The position numbers and the translations under genes are program-made. Below are positions 44,699 through 54,646 of a DNA stretch of 64,000 nucleotides, piece by piece; within the stretch, counting starts at the first letter, position 1, and every line of letters starts with the position of its first letter. The stretch covers positions 62,001 through 126,000 of the forward strand of contig RFPL01000002.1 in NCBI GenBank assembly GCA_009926135.1. Direction: 5' to 3'. Source of the DNA: Sphingomonadaceae bacterium. Its GTDB lineage: Bacteria; Pseudomonadota; Alphaproteobacteria; Sphingomonadales; Sphingomonadaceae. The notes under the pieces are model-generated. The model ran no database searches. It was not told the DNA's origin and saw only the letters and a program-made list of their open reading frames with translations.

Positions 44699-46240
44699 AT
44701 GGCCGGTTTCCCAATCCTTTCGGTCATGCTGCTGGTGCCGCTGCTGGCGGCCGTGGCCTGTCTCCTGGTCGAAGCCCGCACGGCGCGCTGGACTGCGCTG
44801 ATCGCCACCCTGGTCAACCTGGGGCTCGGCATGGTGCTCTGGGCCAACTATGACATTGGCGGGGCGCAGTGGCAGTTTGTTGAGCGCGCTGCGATCTTCT
44901 CGGGCTTTGAATGGAAGCTTGGGATCGATGGCATCGCACTGATGCTGATCATGCTCTCGGTCTTCCTGATGCCGATCTGCATCGGCGCCAGCTGGGAAGC
45001 GATCGAGAAGCGCGTTGGCGAATACATGGCGGCGTTCCTGCTGATGGAAACGCTGATGATCGGTGTGTTCGCGGCGCAGGATATCTTCCTGTTCTACATC
45101 ATGTTCGAAGCGGGCCTGATCCCGATGTATCTGATTATCGGCATCTGGGGCGGACAGGACCGGATCTACGCCAGCTACAAGTTCTTCCTCTACACCCTGC
45201 TGGGTTCGGTGCTGATGCTGATCGCCATGCTGTGGATGGTGCACGAGGCCGGGACGACCGATGTCCCGACCCTGATGGCCTACGATTTTGATCCCAAGGT
45301 CCAGACCTGGCTATGGCTGGCTTTCTTTGCCAGCTTTGCGGTGAAAATGCCGATGTGGCCGGTACACACCTGGTTGCCAGACGCCCACGTGCAGGCGCCA
45401 ACTGCCGGTTCGGTGATCCTGGCGGGCGTGCTGCTGAAGATGGGTGGTTACGGCTTCATCCGCTTTTCGCTGCCGATGTTCCCGGAAGCTTCGGCGCAGT
45501 TTGCGCCGCTGGTGTTCGCCTTGTCGATGATCGCGGTGGTCGTTACCTCGCTGATCGCGCTGGTGCAGCACGATATGAAGAAGCTGATCGCCTATTCGTC
45601 GGTCGCGCATATGGCGATCGTCACGATCGGCCTGTTCGCTTTCAACCCGCAGGGGCTGGAAGGCGCAATGATCGTGATGCTCAGCCATGGCCTGGTTTCG
45701 GGCGCGCTGTTCCTTTGCGTTGGCGTGATCTATGATCGCCTGCACACGCGCGAGATTGACCGTTACGGCGGTCTCTCGATCAACATGCCCTACTATGCGC
45801 TGTTCTTCCTGCTCTTCACCATGGCCTCGATCGGCCTGCCGGGGACCAGCGGCTTCGTGGGTGAGTTTCTAAGCCTGGCCGGTATCTACCAGATCTCGAC
45901 CTGGGTGGCGCTGGTCTGCACCACCGGGATCATCCTGGGCGCGGCCTACATGCTCTATCTTTACCGCCGCGTGGCCTTTGGTGAGCAGAAGAACGCCGAT
46001 GCCGCCGCCATGCCCGATCTCGACAAGCGCGAGTGGCTGCTGCTGGCGCCAATCGCTGCGGTGGTGCTGTGGATGGGGGTCTATCCAGAGAGCTTCATGG
46101 CCCCGATGCGGGCCGACATTGCGGCGCTTGATGCGCGGCTTGCCCGGGCCAAGCCGGAAGGCGATGCCCACCTGACCGCGCCCAAGCCCAAGGCTGCGAC
46201 CACCACTGAAGAACATGCCGCGCACGGGGGAGCGCACTGA
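44699..46240 (+). CDS. nuoM: NADH-quinone oxidoreductase subunit M
   Basis: This 513-residue antiporter-like subunit has the conserved Glu helix MFEAGLIPMYLIIG, the lysine-bearing helix and WPVHTWLPDAHVQAPTAGSV. The C-terminus has a charged, Lys/Ala/His-rich end. It starts one base after the nuoL stop and overlaps nuoN by one base (TGATG). Confidence 0.97.
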   Translation: MAGFPILSVMLLVPLLAAVACLLVEARTARWTALIATLVNLGLGMVLWANYDIGGAQWQFVERAAIFSGFEWKLGIDGIALMLIMLSVFLMPICIGASWEAIEKRVGEYMAAFLLMETLMIGVFAAQDIFLFYIMFEAGLIPMYLIIGIWGGQDRIYASYKFFLYTLLGSVLMLIAMLWMVHEAGTTDVPTLMAYDFDPKVQTWLWLAFFASFAVKMPMWPVHTWLPDAHVQAPTAGSVILAGVLLKMGGYGFIRFSLPMFPEASAQFAPLVFALSMIAVVVTSLIALVQHDMKKLIAYSSVAHMAIVTIGLFAFNPQGLEGAMIVMLSHGLVSGALFLCVGVIYDRLHTREIDRYGGLSINMPYYALFFLLFTMASIGLPGTSGFVGEFLSLAGIYQISTWVALVCTTGIILGAAYMLYLYRRVAFGEQKNADAAAMPDLDKREWLLLAPIAAVVLWMGVYPESFMAPMRADIAALDARLARAKPEGDAHLTAPKPKAATTTEEHAAHGGAH

Positions 46241-47703
46241 TGGATTTCGTCCAGTCTTTCCGCCTGACCGCGCCTGAAGTACTCTTCAGCCTGTCCGGGC
46301 TCGTGCTGCTGCTGGCCGCCGCCTGGTCGCGTAGCGACACCAGTGCGCGCGTCATCACCTGGCTTGCGGTTGCCGTCATGGCCGTCGGTGCTGCGCTTGT
46401 CGCGCCGACGTTGCTTGGTGGTGCGTCCGGTCCGCAGACGCTCGCCTTTTCCGGCCTGTTTGCCGCAACCGCCTTTGCCGCCTTTGCTAAGCTGCTGATC
46501 ATTGCTGCCGCAGCCGGTTCGCTGGTGGTCGCTCCGGCCTTCTTCCAGCGTGTGGGTGCCTATCGCCCGGAATATCCGGTGCTGGTGCTGTTTGCCGTGC
46601 TCGGCATGTGCCTGATGGTCTCTTCGACGAACCTGCTGACGCTCTATATCGGCCTCGAACTCAACTCATTGGCGGCCTATGTCCTGGCGGCGTTCCTACG
46701 CACGGATGACCGTTCGGCCGAAGCTGGGCTCAAGTATTTTGTGCTCGGTTCGCTTGCTTCGGGCATCCTCCTGTTCGGCACCAGCCTGACCTATGGCTTT
46801 GCCGGAACGATAGACTTTGCCGGGATTGCCGCCGCGCTGAATGGCAAGATTTCGACCGGTGCGATTTTTGGCCTGGTCTTTGTCTTCGCTGGCCTAGCCT
46901 TCAAGATCAGTGCCGTGCCGTTCCATATGTGGACACCAGACGTTTACGAAGGCGCACCCACGCCGGTCACCGCCTTCTTTGCTTCGGCTCCCAAGGTTGC
47001 CGCGCTGGCGCTGACGGTGATCGTAGCCATGACTGCCTTCGGCCATCAGGTTGCCGCCTGGCAGCCGATTGTGATTTTCGCCGCGCTGGCCTCGATCGTG
47101 GTCGGAGCCCTTGGTGCGATCGGCCAAACCAACCTGAAGCGCCTGCTGGCCTATTCTTCGATCAACAACGTCGGCTTCCTGCTGATTGGACTTGCTGTCG
47201 CAACGCCTAAGGGCGTGGCAGCGCTGCTGACCTATCTGGCGATATATGTCGCCATGACGATCGGTGGCTTTGTTGCCCTGCTGATGTTCAAGGGTGCTGA
47301 CGGCGAACCGGTCGAGGACCTGCGCGACATTGCCGGCATTTCACGCCACCGCAAGGTGCTCGCGGCCTGCTTCGCGATGATCATGTTCAGCCTGGCCGGC
47401 ATTCCGCCGCTGTTCGGGTTCTGGGGCAAGTTCGTGGTCTTCCAGGCCGCGGTTGATGCCGGGATGGTGGCGCTTGCTGCCGTCGGGATCGCTGCGAGCG
47501 TCATCGGCGCCTTCTATTACCTCAAGGTTGTGAAGGTGATGTACTTTGACGAACCCGCCATGAAGGTGACTGGCAAGAGTGACTGGATGCACCAGGCGCT
47601 GCTCGCGATCTGCGCGCTGGCGATCTCGCCCGCCGGCTATCTGCTGACCAAGTGCCTCGATGGCCTGTCGACCTCGGCAGCCGCATCGCTCATTACCCCC
47701 TGA
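46240..47703 (+). CDS. nuoN: NADH-quinone oxidoreductase subunit N
   Basis: This 487-residue antiporter-like subunit ends the nuo set. It shows YIGLELNSLAAYVLAAF (Glu helix) and FHMWTPDVYEGAPTPVTAFF. All fourteen nuo genes are thus present in canonical order. birA follows after a few bases, with an optional overlapping GTG start inside this gene. Confidence 0.97.
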   Translation: MDFVQSFRLTAPEVLFSLSGLVLLLAAAWSRSDTSARVITWLAVAVMAVGAALVAPTLLGGASGPQTLAFSGLFAATAFAAFAKLLIIAAAAGSLVVAPAFFQRVGAYRPEYPVLVLFAVLGMCLMVSSTNLLTLYIGLELNSLAAYVLAAFLRTDDRSAEAGLKYFVLGSLASGILLFGTSLTYGFAGTIDFAGIAAALNGKISTGAIFGLVFVFAGLAFKISAVPFHMWTPDVYEGAPTPVTAFFASAPKVAALALTVIVAMTAFGHQVAAWQPIVIFAALASIVVGALGAIGQTNLKRLLAYSSINNVGFLLIGLAVATPKGVAALLTYLAIYVAMTIGGFVALLMFKGADGEPVEDLRDIAGISRHRKVLAACFAMIMFSLAGIPPLFGFWGKFVVFQAAVDAGMVALAAVGIAASVIGAFYYLKVVKVMYFDEPAMKVTGKSDWMHQALLAICALAISPAGYLLTKCLDGLSTSAAASLITP

Positions 47704-47711
47704 GCCAGCAC

Positions 47712-48428
47712 TTGATCGAAGTCTTCGAGGAACTCGCTTCGACCAGCGGGACACTGCTGGAGCGCCTATCTTCTGGTGCGGCGGTTCCTGAAGGGCAGTG
47801 GGTCGTCGCCAACCGCCAGACCAGCGGTCGCGGACGGCAAGGTCGGGCCTGGTTCGATGGCAGCGGCAATTTCATGGGATCGACCTTCGTCGCCAGCCAT
47901 GCGGGCGATCCTCCGCTTGGAACCCTGGCCCTGGCTGCAGGCCTGGCGGTGCGCGATGCTGTGCTGAAGCATCTTCCGGCCGGCCGCGAAGTCTTGCTCA
48001 AGTGGCCAAACGACTTGCTGGCCGATGGGGCGAAGCTGTCAGGCATCCTGCTTGAAGGTGCCCGTGGTGGAGTCGTCGTCGGTATTGGGGTGAACCTCGC
48101 GGTGGCGCCGGAACTCCTGGACCGTCCAACTGTGTCGCTCGCACAGCTTGGTGCCCCTGCTAGTCGTGACGCCTTCGCGCAAGACCTCGCCGTTTCCCTG
48201 AGCCACGAAGTGGAACGCTGGCGGACCTTCGGGCTTGAGCCGCTGATTCGCCGCTGGGTCGCGGCGGCTCATCCGCTCGGCACACCATTGCGCGCCGGGG
48301 AGGGGAGTGACAGCGTCGATGGCACCTTCGCCGGGCTCGCGCTGGACGGCGCCCTGCAACTACGCTTGGCGGATGGCACTTTGCGTGCCATCCACGCTGG
48401 CGAAATCAATCTGTCCAACCGGAGCTAA
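47712..48428 (+). CDS. birA: Biotin-[acetyl-CoA-carboxylase] ligase
   Basis: This enzyme attaches biotin to the carboxyl carrier protein of acetyl-CoA carboxylase. It has the biotinyl-AMP site TSGRGRQGRAW, FMGSTF, the catalytic LLKWPNDLL, and GIGVNL. There is no N-terminal winged-helix domain, so it is a monofunctional ligase and not the E. coli-type bio repressor. The start is uncertain: TTG at 47712 (238 residues) places it just after nuoN, while a GTG at 47652 would overlap nuoN by 52 bases. It is part of the nuo-birA-coaX-rnj block. Confidence 0.9.
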   Translation: MIEVFEELASTSGTLLERLSSGAAVPEGQWVVANRQTSGRGRQGRAWFDGSGNFMGSTFVASHAGDPPLGTLALAAGLAVRDAVLKHLPAGREVLLKWPNDLLADGAKLSGILLEGARGGVVVGIGVNLAVAPELLDRPTVSLAQLGAPASRDAFAQDLAVSLSHEVERWRTFGLEPLIRRWVAAAHPLGTPLRAGEGSDSVDGTFAGLALDGALQLRLADGTLRAIHAGEINLSNRS

Positions 48429-48431
48429 GCC

Positions 48432-49205
48432 ATGCTGCTCGCCATTGATGTCGGCAACACCAACGTGGTTTTCGCGCTGTTCGAGGATCGCGTCATCAAG
48501 GCTCGCTGGCGCATCGCCACGGACCCGCGCCGGACCGGCGACGAATATGCTGTCTGGTTGATGCAGCTCCTCCAGATCGAGGGTTTTGATCGCACTGCGG
48601 TCGAGAAGATCATCGTGTCGACAGTCGTTCCGCGGGCACTTCACAACCTGGAGGTACTGGCGGACAAGTACTTTGGCGTTAAGGCGCTGGTCGCCGGAGT
48701 GGCGCCGGTCGATTATGGCATGGAAATCGATGTCGATGAGCCCCGGTCGCTGGGGGCGGATCGTGCCGTTAATGCAATAGCGGCCCACGCGAAGTACCAA
48801 GGCGATCTGATCGTCGTCGATTTCGGCACGGCAACAACCTTCGATGCGATTGATTTCAACGGCGCTTACAAGGGGGGAATCATTGCCCCCGGCCTTAATC
48901 TGTCGCTGGATGCCCTTGTCGGGAACACGGCCAAGTTGCCGCGAATTGCGATCCGCAGTCCGGAATCGAACAGCGTTATCGGACGGAATACCGAAGACCA
49001 GATGCTGATCGGGGTATTCTGGGGTTATGTCGCCATGATGGAAGGACTTATTGCCCGCATGCGCAGTGAAATTGGACGCCCGGCGCGCGTCATCGCAACG
49101 GGTGGCCTTGCTATCCTGTTCGACCAGCACACCGACATCTTCGATGTGGTTGATGCCGACCTGACCCTTGAAGGCATGGCCATCCTGGCCGAGAAGGCAA
49201 AGTGA
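48432..49205 (+). CDS. coaX: Type III pantothenate kinase
   Basis: This 257-residue enzyme catalyses the first step of coenzyme A synthesis. The phosphate-1 motif [14 protein letters not shown], the pantothenate region LGADRAVNA and the phosphate-2 motif [11 protein letters not shown] are present, the ASKHA-fold pattern of CoaX. Its stop overlaps the RNase J start (GTGA). Confidence 0.95.
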   Translation: MLLAIDVGNTNVVFALFEDRVIKARWRIATDPRRTGDEYAVWLMQLLQIEGFDRTAVEKIIVSTVVPRALHNLEVLADKYFGVKALVAGVAPVDYGMEIDVDEPRSLGADRAVNAIAAHAKYQGDLIVVDFGTATTFDAIDFNGAYKGGIIAPGLNLSLDALVGNTAKLPRIAIRSPESNSVIGRNTEDQMLIGVFWGYVAMMEGLIARMRSEIGRPARVIATGGLAILFDQHTDIFDVVDADLTLEGMAILAEKAK

Positions 49206-50836
49206 AGCCCGGCAAGGAACTGCTGTTCTGCGCGCTCGGCGGTTCGGGCGAGATCGGCATGAACGTCAACCTCTATGGGGCGGACGGAAAATGGCTGATG
49301 GTCGATCTGGGCATGACCTTTGGTGCCAACGAGTACCCCGGCACCGAGTTGGTCTTTGCGGACCTGCAATTCATCGAGGAACGCAAGAAGGACCTGATCG
49401 GTGTGGTGCTGACCCACGCGCATGAGGACCATATCGGGGCCGTCCCCTACTTCGCGCAGGAACTTGGCGTGCCGCTTTACGCCACGCCGTTCACGGCGCG
49501 GCTCGTGGCGGACAAGCTGCAGGAAGCCGGGCTGCTCAAAGAAGTCCAGCTCAAGGTAATCGATCACCTCGAGCCGTTCCAGCTTGGCCCGTTCGGAATC
49601 CGCTATGTCCCGCTGGCCCATTCAATTGCCGAAGGCAACGCGCTGGTCATCGAGACGCCTTATGGGCGTATATTCCATACCGGCGACTGGAAGCTCGATG
49701 ACGAGCCACTGGTCGGCACGCCGGCAACCCAAGCAGAACTGACGGCTATCGGCGATCAGGGTGTGCTCGCGCTCGTTTGCGATTCCACCAATGTGTTCAA
49801 CCCCAATCCCTCGGGTTCCGAGGGGGCTGTGCGGACCGCCTTGCTTGAGGAAGTGGCGCGCCATCATGGTAAGCGGGTCCTGGTCACGACCTTCGCGTCG
49901 AACGTTGCCCGCCTGCAGACCCTGGGAGAAGTGGCGGTGGCCACGCGGCGCCGGCTTTGCGTTGCGGGGCGGTCGCTCGATCGGATCATTCGCACGGCTC
50001 AGGCCAGCGGTTACCTGAAGGACCTGCCGGACCTGGTCGATTTCGATACTGCGATGAACCTGCCCCGCGGCGAGGTGCTGATCCTGGCAACGGGGGGGCA
50101 GGGGGAACCGCGGGCCGCCCTGTCGCGGATTGCCGAAGACAATCACCAGATCGCGCTTGAGGCTGGTGACGTCGTGCTGTTTTCCAGCCGGCAGATCCCC
50201 GGCAACGAGATCGCGATCGGCCGGATCCAGAACCGTTTGGCTGGCCGTGACATAACCATGGTCACGGACCGGCAAGCCGAAATACACGTTTCCGGCCATC
50301 CGGGCCGACCCGAGCTTGAAGCGCTCTATGACTGGATCAGGCCCGAGATCCTGGTGCCGGTCCATGGCGAGCTACGGCATATGCGTGAACAGGCCAAGGT
50401 TGGTCGGGCGAAAGGTGTTCCCAAGGCTGTGGTCCAGCAAAATGGTGACATGGTTCGCCTTGCCCCAGGCAAGCCAGGCAAGATTTCCGAAGTGCGTGCC
50501 GGTCGGCTCGTGCTCGACGGCGATATACTGGTGCCGGCCGATGGCGAGGCGATTGTCATGCGCCGCCGGCTTGCTGCCAATGGCCTCGTGATAGTGGTGC
50601 TCGATGGCAAGGGCAGGGTCCATGTAGAAGGCATCGGCCTGCCGCTCGATGAGGACTATGACGATTTCACCGCCGAGGCGCGCGAGGACGTGGCCGTGGC
50701 GCTGACGAAACTGAAGGGTGGCGCGCGGCATGACCGCGAAGCGATCTCAGAAGCGGCCCGTCTTGCGGCTCGCCGCGCCGCGCAGCGCTGGTCGGGCAAG
50801 AAGCCCCAGGTGCGCGTGATCTTGCCGGAGGCATGA
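49202..50836 (+). CDS. rnj: Ribonuclease J
   Basis: The 544-residue metallo-beta-lactamase/beta-CASP nuclease has the metal site [14 protein letters not shown] (HxHxDH), [20 protein letters not shown], and HTGDWKLDD. In alphaproteobacteria RNase J works as a 5'-3' exonuclease beside RNase E, for example in rRNA end maturation. The rne gene also lies in this window, 32 kb away. The start is GTG overlapping the coaX stop. Confidence 0.95.
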   Translation: MKPGKELLFCALGGSGEIGMNVNLYGADGKWLMVDLGMTFGANEYPGTELVFADLQFIEERKKDLIGVVLTHAHEDHIGAVPYFAQELGVPLYATPFTARLVADKLQEAGLLKEVQLKVIDHLEPFQLGPFGIRYVPLAHSIAEGNALVIETPYGRIFHTGDWKLDDEPLVGTPATQAELTAIGDQGVLALVCDSTNVFNPNPSGSEGAVRTALLEEVARHHGKRVLVTTFASNVARLQTLGEVAVATRRRLCVAGRSLDRIIRTAQASGYLKDLPDLVDFDTAMNLPRGEVLILATGGQGEPRAALSRIAEDNHQIALEAGDVVLFSSRQIPGNEIAIGRIQNRLAGRDITMVTDRQAEIHVSGHPGRPELEALYDWIRPEILVPVHGELRHMREQAKVGRAKGVPKAVVQQNGDMVRLAPGKPGKISEVRAGRLVLDGDILVPADGEAIVMRRRLAANGLVIVVLDGKGRVHVEGIGLPLDEDYDDFTAEAREDVAVALTKLKGGARHDREAISEAARLAARRAAQRWSGKKPQVRVILPEA

Positions 50837-50840
50837 TGCC

Positions 50841-51131
50841 ATGAAGATTACTTCGATTATCGCGATCTATGCCATGTTCTGGGTGCTGGCCGCATTCCTG
50901 GTCCTTCCGTTTGGCATCCGGACACACGAGGAAGCCGGCGAAGCGACGATCAAGGGGCAGGCCAACAGCGCGCCTGCAAACTTTCAGCCCCGCAAGATCG
51001 CGCGGCGAGCCACGATCCTTTCCGTGCTGATGTTCGGCCTTTACTACGCCAATTACGTCAATGACTGGCTTGGTCCGCAGGACTTCGACCTGACCAGGGT
51101 CATCGCCGACAAGCCGGACCTGCCCAACTAA
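50841..51131 (+). CDS. DUF1467 membrane protein
   Basis: The 96-residue protein has two helices (about 3-25 and 54-72), with FGIRTHEEAG after the first and RRATILSVLMFGLYYANYVNDW in the second half. This matches DUF1467, a small alphaproteobacterial membrane family of unknown function. It starts 4 bases after the RNase J stop and ends the operon at the terminator. Confidence 0.88.
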   Translation: MKITSIIAIYAMFWVLAAFLVLPFGIRTHEEAGEATIKGQANSAPANFQPRKIARRATILSVLMFGLYYANYVNDWLGPQDFDLTRVIADKPDLPN

Positions 51132-51148
51132 TTCGGTATCGCATAAAA

Positions 51149-51182
51149 AAAGGGCGCGGTACCCAGTGGTACCGCGCCCTTT
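51149..51182. terminator. Bidirectional intrinsic terminator ending the nuo-rnj operon
   Basis: AGGGCGCGGTACC (51151-51163), loop CAGT, GGTACCGCGCCCT (51168-51180) form a perfect 13-bp stem flanked by AA and TT, which extend it. On the minus strand an uninterrupted T-tract follows (AAAAAAA on the plus strand at 51145-51151). The plus-strand side has only TTCGTTT. It serves two convergent genes. Confidence 0.85.
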
Positions 51183-51204
51183 CGTTTGCCTGTGGGCTGA
51201 CTGA

Positions 51205-51777
51205 TCAGCCGAGGTTCGCGCTGGTCATTGCATAAAGCATTGGTAGCGAGAGCAGCAGGTTGGCGCGGCTTGCGATCAGAGCGCGCGGTGCCAGCTTGGC
51301 CTTTTCCTCGGCCGTCGCTTCGACGATGCCCAGTAGGCGCTTCTGCGCCGGCCAGATAACGAACCAGACGTTCGCCGCCATGATCAGCGCCAGCCACATG
51401 CCAAGGCCGATCAGGTTGACGTTGCCTTCACCGGAGAAGGTCATGGCCTGGTGCGCATAACCATTGACGGCAGCAATCACGAGCCCAGTCACGACAGTCA
51501 GGAGTGCAGCCCAACGGAAGAAGAAGAACACCTTGGGCGCGATAAAGCCGGTAACACCCTTCTTCAGTTCATCCGGCACGGTCGGCATGGTCGGTACCTG
51601 CACGAAGTTCAGGTAATAGAGCAGGCCGATCCACAGGATGCCGAAGAACACGTGCAGCCAGCGGAACACTGAGTTGACGTCAAGCGTGGCCGAACCGGCC
51701 CAATGAAGCATCACGGCCACTGCCGCAATCAGCCCAACCACCAGTACAAGGTGCAGGTTTCCGAAAAACTTAGCCAT
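51205..51777 (-). CDS. Membrane protein like the N-terminal domain of urate hydroxylase PuuD
   Basis: The 190-residue protein has four or five helices, with the landmarks WLHVFFGILWIGLLYYLNFVQ, FFFFRWAALLTVVTG and NVWFVIWPAQKR. These match the integral-membrane N-terminal domain of PuuD, but the cytochrome c part is missing. In sphingomonads such short forms are usually annotated by this domain only; no purine genes are nearby. The gene ends at the shared terminator. The true function is open. Confidence 0.75.
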   Translation of the reverse strand: MAKFFGNLHLVLVVGLIAAVAVMLHWAGSATLDVNSVFRWLHVFFGILWIGLLYYLNFVQVPTMPTVPDELKKGVTGFIAPKVFFFFRWAALLTVVTGLVIAAVNGYAHQAMTFSGEGNVNLIGLGMWLALIMAANVWFVIWPAQKRLLGIVEATAEEKAKLAPRALIASRANLLLSLPMLYAMTSANLG

Positions 51778-51809
51778 TTGCTTCCCCCTAGAATTGAAGC
51801 TTTTGGTTG

Positions 51810-51828
51810 GCCCACGGGTAATGTGGGC
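51810..51828 (-). promoter_or_regulatory. Small hairpin in the leader of the PuuD-N-like gene
   Basis: GCCCAC-gggtaat-GTGGGC lies 33 bases upstream of the start codon of the PuuD-N-like gene. It could be part of its 5' leader or the end of the yciB transcript. The rest of this 131-base gap shows nothing I can name. Confidence 0.25.
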
Positions 51829-51908
51829 AGGCTTGTAGTATCGCCCGTTCAGAGAGCAATGTCACACGCTTTTTGGCTGCTTTCCCCTGTCCTTTGGAAC
51901 AGGCTGCT

Positions 51909-52553
51909 TTACTCGTGCGGCGGATTTTCCAGCACTTCCGCCTGTTCATCGGCGGCCAGCCCGTGGCGCATCAGCATCGGGATCTGGGCAAAGGTGAACA
52001 GGAAAGTGGCCGGCAAGAAGACCCACAGCTTGGCTGCAATCCAGTCTCCAAAGGACAATGAGTGACGCAATCCCTCGTTCACTGCGGCCAGAACGAGGAA
52101 GTAGATTCCCCAATTCCGCGATAGCTTCATCCAGCCCTCGTCGCTCAATCCCTCGAAGGCCGCTTCCAGCAGGATCTTCAGCAGCGCCTTGCCGCGCCAT
52201 ACGCCAATGAGCAGTGCCACGCCGAACAGCAGGTAGATCGCGGTTGGCTTGACCTGGATCCAGATCGGATCGTGCAGCAGCACAGTCAGCCCGCCGAAGC
52301 CAACGATCAGCAGGGTCGAGAGCCACAGCATCGGGGAAATCTTCCCAAGCTTCCACCTGGAGACGAGCAGCGCAACAACCGCAGCCACCATGAAGCTGAC
52401 CGTGCCCTTGATCACCGCCAGCACTTCCGCAACGCTGTTCTCGCGGTCGGTGGGGGAGTAGTATTTGTAGATCGCAAAAAAGATGATCACCGGACCATAA
52501 TCGACGGCCAGGTTCAGCCAACCGGACTTTTGCTTGCTTGCCTCTGCCATCAT
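51909..52553 (-). CDS. yciB: Inner membrane-spanning protein YciB (septation protein A)
   Basis: The 214-residue IspZ/YciB family protein has five or more helices, with DYGPVIIFFAIYKYY, PTAIYLLFGVALLIG and SRNWGIYFLVLAAVNEGLR. In E. coli it is linked to cell-envelope synthesis and division. The start (two adjacent ATG codons) overlaps the ftsY stop upstream on this strand, so it is the last gene of dapF-mtaB-ftsY-yciB. Confidence 0.93.
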   Translation of the reverse strand: MMAEASKQKSGWLNLAVDYGPVIIFFAIYKYYSPTDRENSVAEVLAVIKGTVSFMVAAVVALLVSRWKLGKISPMLWLSTLLIVGFGGLTVLLHDPIWIQVKPTAIYLLFGVALLIGVWRGKALLKILLEAAFEGLSDEGWMKLSRNWGIYFLVLAAVNEGLRHSLSFGDWIAAKLWVFLPATFLFTFAQIPMLMRHGLAADEQAEVLENPPHE

Positions 52554-53476
52554 GCCACTCCGGCAATGACGCGGGCGACCAGGTCCGGGTCAAACGGGCG
52601 CAAATCGTCCAGCCGCTCACCCACACCGATCGCGTGGATCGGCAGGCCATACTGCTCGGCCGCAGCGACCAGCACGCCGCCGCGCGCCGTGCCATCCAGT
52701 TTGGTCATGATCAGGCCGCTCACACCAGCTACCTCCTTGAAGATCTCGATCTGTTGCAGCGCGTTCTGGCCGTTGGTGGCGTCGAGCACCAGCACCACAT
52801 CGTGCGGCGCTTCAGGATTGAGGCGGCCCAGGACCCGTCGGATCTTGGCCAGTTCATCCATCAGTTCGCGCTTGTTCTGCAGGCGCCCGGCGGTGTCGAC
52901 GATCAATGCGTCGATCCCCTGGTCAGTTGCCGCCTTGACCGCATCGAACACGATCGAGGCCGGATCGCCGCCCTCTGGTCCCGTGATGATCGGCACGCCA
53001 ACCCGGTCAGCCCAGACCTTGAGCTGGCCGATGGCGGCAGCACGGAAGGTGTCACCCGCAGCCAGCATCACGCTGTAGTCGAGTTCCTGGAAGTAGTGCG
53101 CCAGCTTGGCGATGGTCGTGGTCTTGCCCGAGCCATTAACGCCGATCACCAGGATTACCTGCGGTCGCGGGAACGCGACGATGTCGATCGGCTTGGCGAC
53201 CGGGCGAAGAATCTTGGCGATTTCCTCGGCCACAGCTTCCTTGATCGACTGTTCGTCCGCTCCGCGCTCGAAGCGCTCGTTGGCCAGCCGATCGCGAATT
53301 CGCGCGGCGACGCGCGGACCAAGATCGGAGAGGATCAGCGCATCCTCGATCTCGTCAAGCTGGGCGTCATCAAGCCGCGTCTTGCTGACGATGCCGGAGA
53401 GATTTTCGCCTAGACGCTCCGAGGTCTTGCGCAGACCGCCAAAGACCCGGTCGGTCCAGCTTGTGCCTTCGCTCAT
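52550..53476 (-). CDS. ftsY: Signal recognition particle receptor FtsY
   Basis: This 308-residue SRP GTPase receptor has P-loop GVNGSGKTTTIAK, GDTFRAAA, DTAGRLQNK and TKLDGTARGG in the NG domain. The acidic N-terminal A domain of E. coli FtsY is absent, as in many alphaproteobacteria. It docks ribosome-SRP complexes at the membrane. It is coupled by ATGA overlaps on both sides. Confidence 0.97.
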   Translation of the reverse strand: MSEGTSWTDRVFGGLRKTSERLGENLSGIVSKTRLDDAQLDEIEDALILSDLGPRVAARIRDRLANERFERGADEQSIKEAVAEEIAKILRPVAKPIDIVAFPRPQVILVIGVNGSGKTTTIAKLAHYFQELDYSVMLAAGDTFRAAAIGQLKVWADRVGVPIITGPEGGDPASIVFDAVKAATDQGIDALIVDTAGRLQNKRELMDELAKIRRVLGRLNPEAPHDVVLVLDATNGQNALQQIEIFKEVAGVSGLIMTKLDGTARGGVLVAAAEQYGLPIHAIGVGERLDDLRPFDPDLVARVIAGVA

Positions 53477-54645
53477 TCCAGCAGCCCTTCGACAACCTTT
53501 GTCGGCGTAACGGTCACTATAGTTCCAGCCTGTGTTTGCGGCGCGAGCCTTACCCGCGCGAAGTTTGGCGCATGGCCTGTCCCGTCGCGTTCGGCAAGCA
53601 CCTGTTGGGTCTGGCCGAGCAGTGATTGAAGCCAGGCCGCGCGCTCCCGCGCAATGGCTTCGCGCAGCTCGGTCGCGCGCGCCTTGATGGTGGATGCTGC
53701 AACCTGCGGCATCCGGGCAGCCGGTGTGTTGGTGCGGACCGAATAGGGAAAGACATGACCATGGACGATGGCCAGATCGCGAATGATGGAAAGGTTGGCA
53801 GCATGCGCCGTGTCCGTTTCGGTCGGAAAGCCGGCGATCAGGTCGGCCCCGATGGCTATTTCAGGGCGGGCGGCCTTAAGCGCGGCAACCAGTGCCATCG
53901 CATCCTGGCGCAGGTGCCGACGCTTCATTCGTTTGAGTATCAGGTCATCGCCATGCTGCAGCGAGAGGTGAACATGCGGCATGACCCGATGTTCGCCAGC
54001 GAGCAGTTCGAACAAGACCGGATCGATCTCGATCCCGTCTAGCGAAGACAGCCGCAGTCGAGAGAGGTCAGGGAACGCTGCGAGAATGGTGGAGACCAGA
54101 CTGCCAAGCGAGGGACTGCCAGTCAGGTCGTGGCCCCAGCTGGTCAGATCGACGCCGGTCAGCACAACCTCCCTGGCGCCCGCGGCCAGGTGCCTTTCCA
54201 CCTCTTTCAGGACATCGGTCACCGCCATGGAGCGGCTTGCCCCCCGCCCGTGGGGAATGATGCAGAACGTGCAGGCATGATCGCAGCCGTTTTGGACGCC
54301 GATGAAAGCCCGCGTGTGTTGTGACCTGGCGGCTACTTGCGGTGCGGCGATGTTCCAGGCCCGCGGATCAAGCTTGGCGGAGTTGGCGATCAGGCCATCG
54401 ACTTCCGGCATCGCGGCCAGCAGCTCTCGCTCAACTTCGGCCGCGCAGCCTGTCACGATCAGTCGCGCATCCGGGCGGGCGCTGCGAGCGCGGCGGATCG
54501 CCTGGCGGGTCTGCCGGACCGCTTCTCCCGTTACCGCACAGCTGTTCACAACCACCAGGTCCGGCTCACTCGGGAGCAAGGCGCGCAAGTCCTCGCTTTC
54601 GGACAGGTTCAGCCGGCACCCCAGAGAAATCACCTCTGCGGCCAT
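53473..54645 (-). CDS. mtaB: tRNA ms2t6A methylthiotransferase MtaB
   Basis: This radical-SAM enzyme of 390 residues adds a methylthio group to t6A37 of tRNAs reading ANN codons. The N-terminal UPF0004 domain has cysteines in SLGCRLN, VVNSCAVTGEA and VTGCAAE. The radical-SAM site is CDHACTFCIIPHGRG, and a TRAM-like end follows. I start at MAAEVISLG because the upstream extension overlaps dapF. The start lies one base after the dapF stop. Confidence 0.94.
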   Translation of the reverse strand: MAAEVISLGCRLNLSESEDLRALLPSEPDLVVVNSCAVTGEAVRQTRQAIRRARSARPDARLIVTGCAAEVERELLAAMPEVDGLIANSAKLDPRAWNIAAPQVAARSQHTRAFIGVQNGCDHACTFCIIPHGRGASRSMAVTDVLKEVERHLAAGAREVVLTGVDLTSWGHDLTGSPSLGSLVSTILAAFPDLSRLRLSSLDGIEIDPVLFELLAGEHRVMPHVHLSLQHGDDLILKRMKRRHLRQDAMALVAALKAARPEIAIGADLIAGFPTETDTAHAANLSIIRDLAIVHGHVFPYSVRTNTPAARMPQVAASTIKARATELREAIARERAAWLQSLLGQTQQVLAERDGTGHAPNFARVRLAPQTQAGTIVTVTPTKVVEGLLE

Positions 54646-54646
54646 C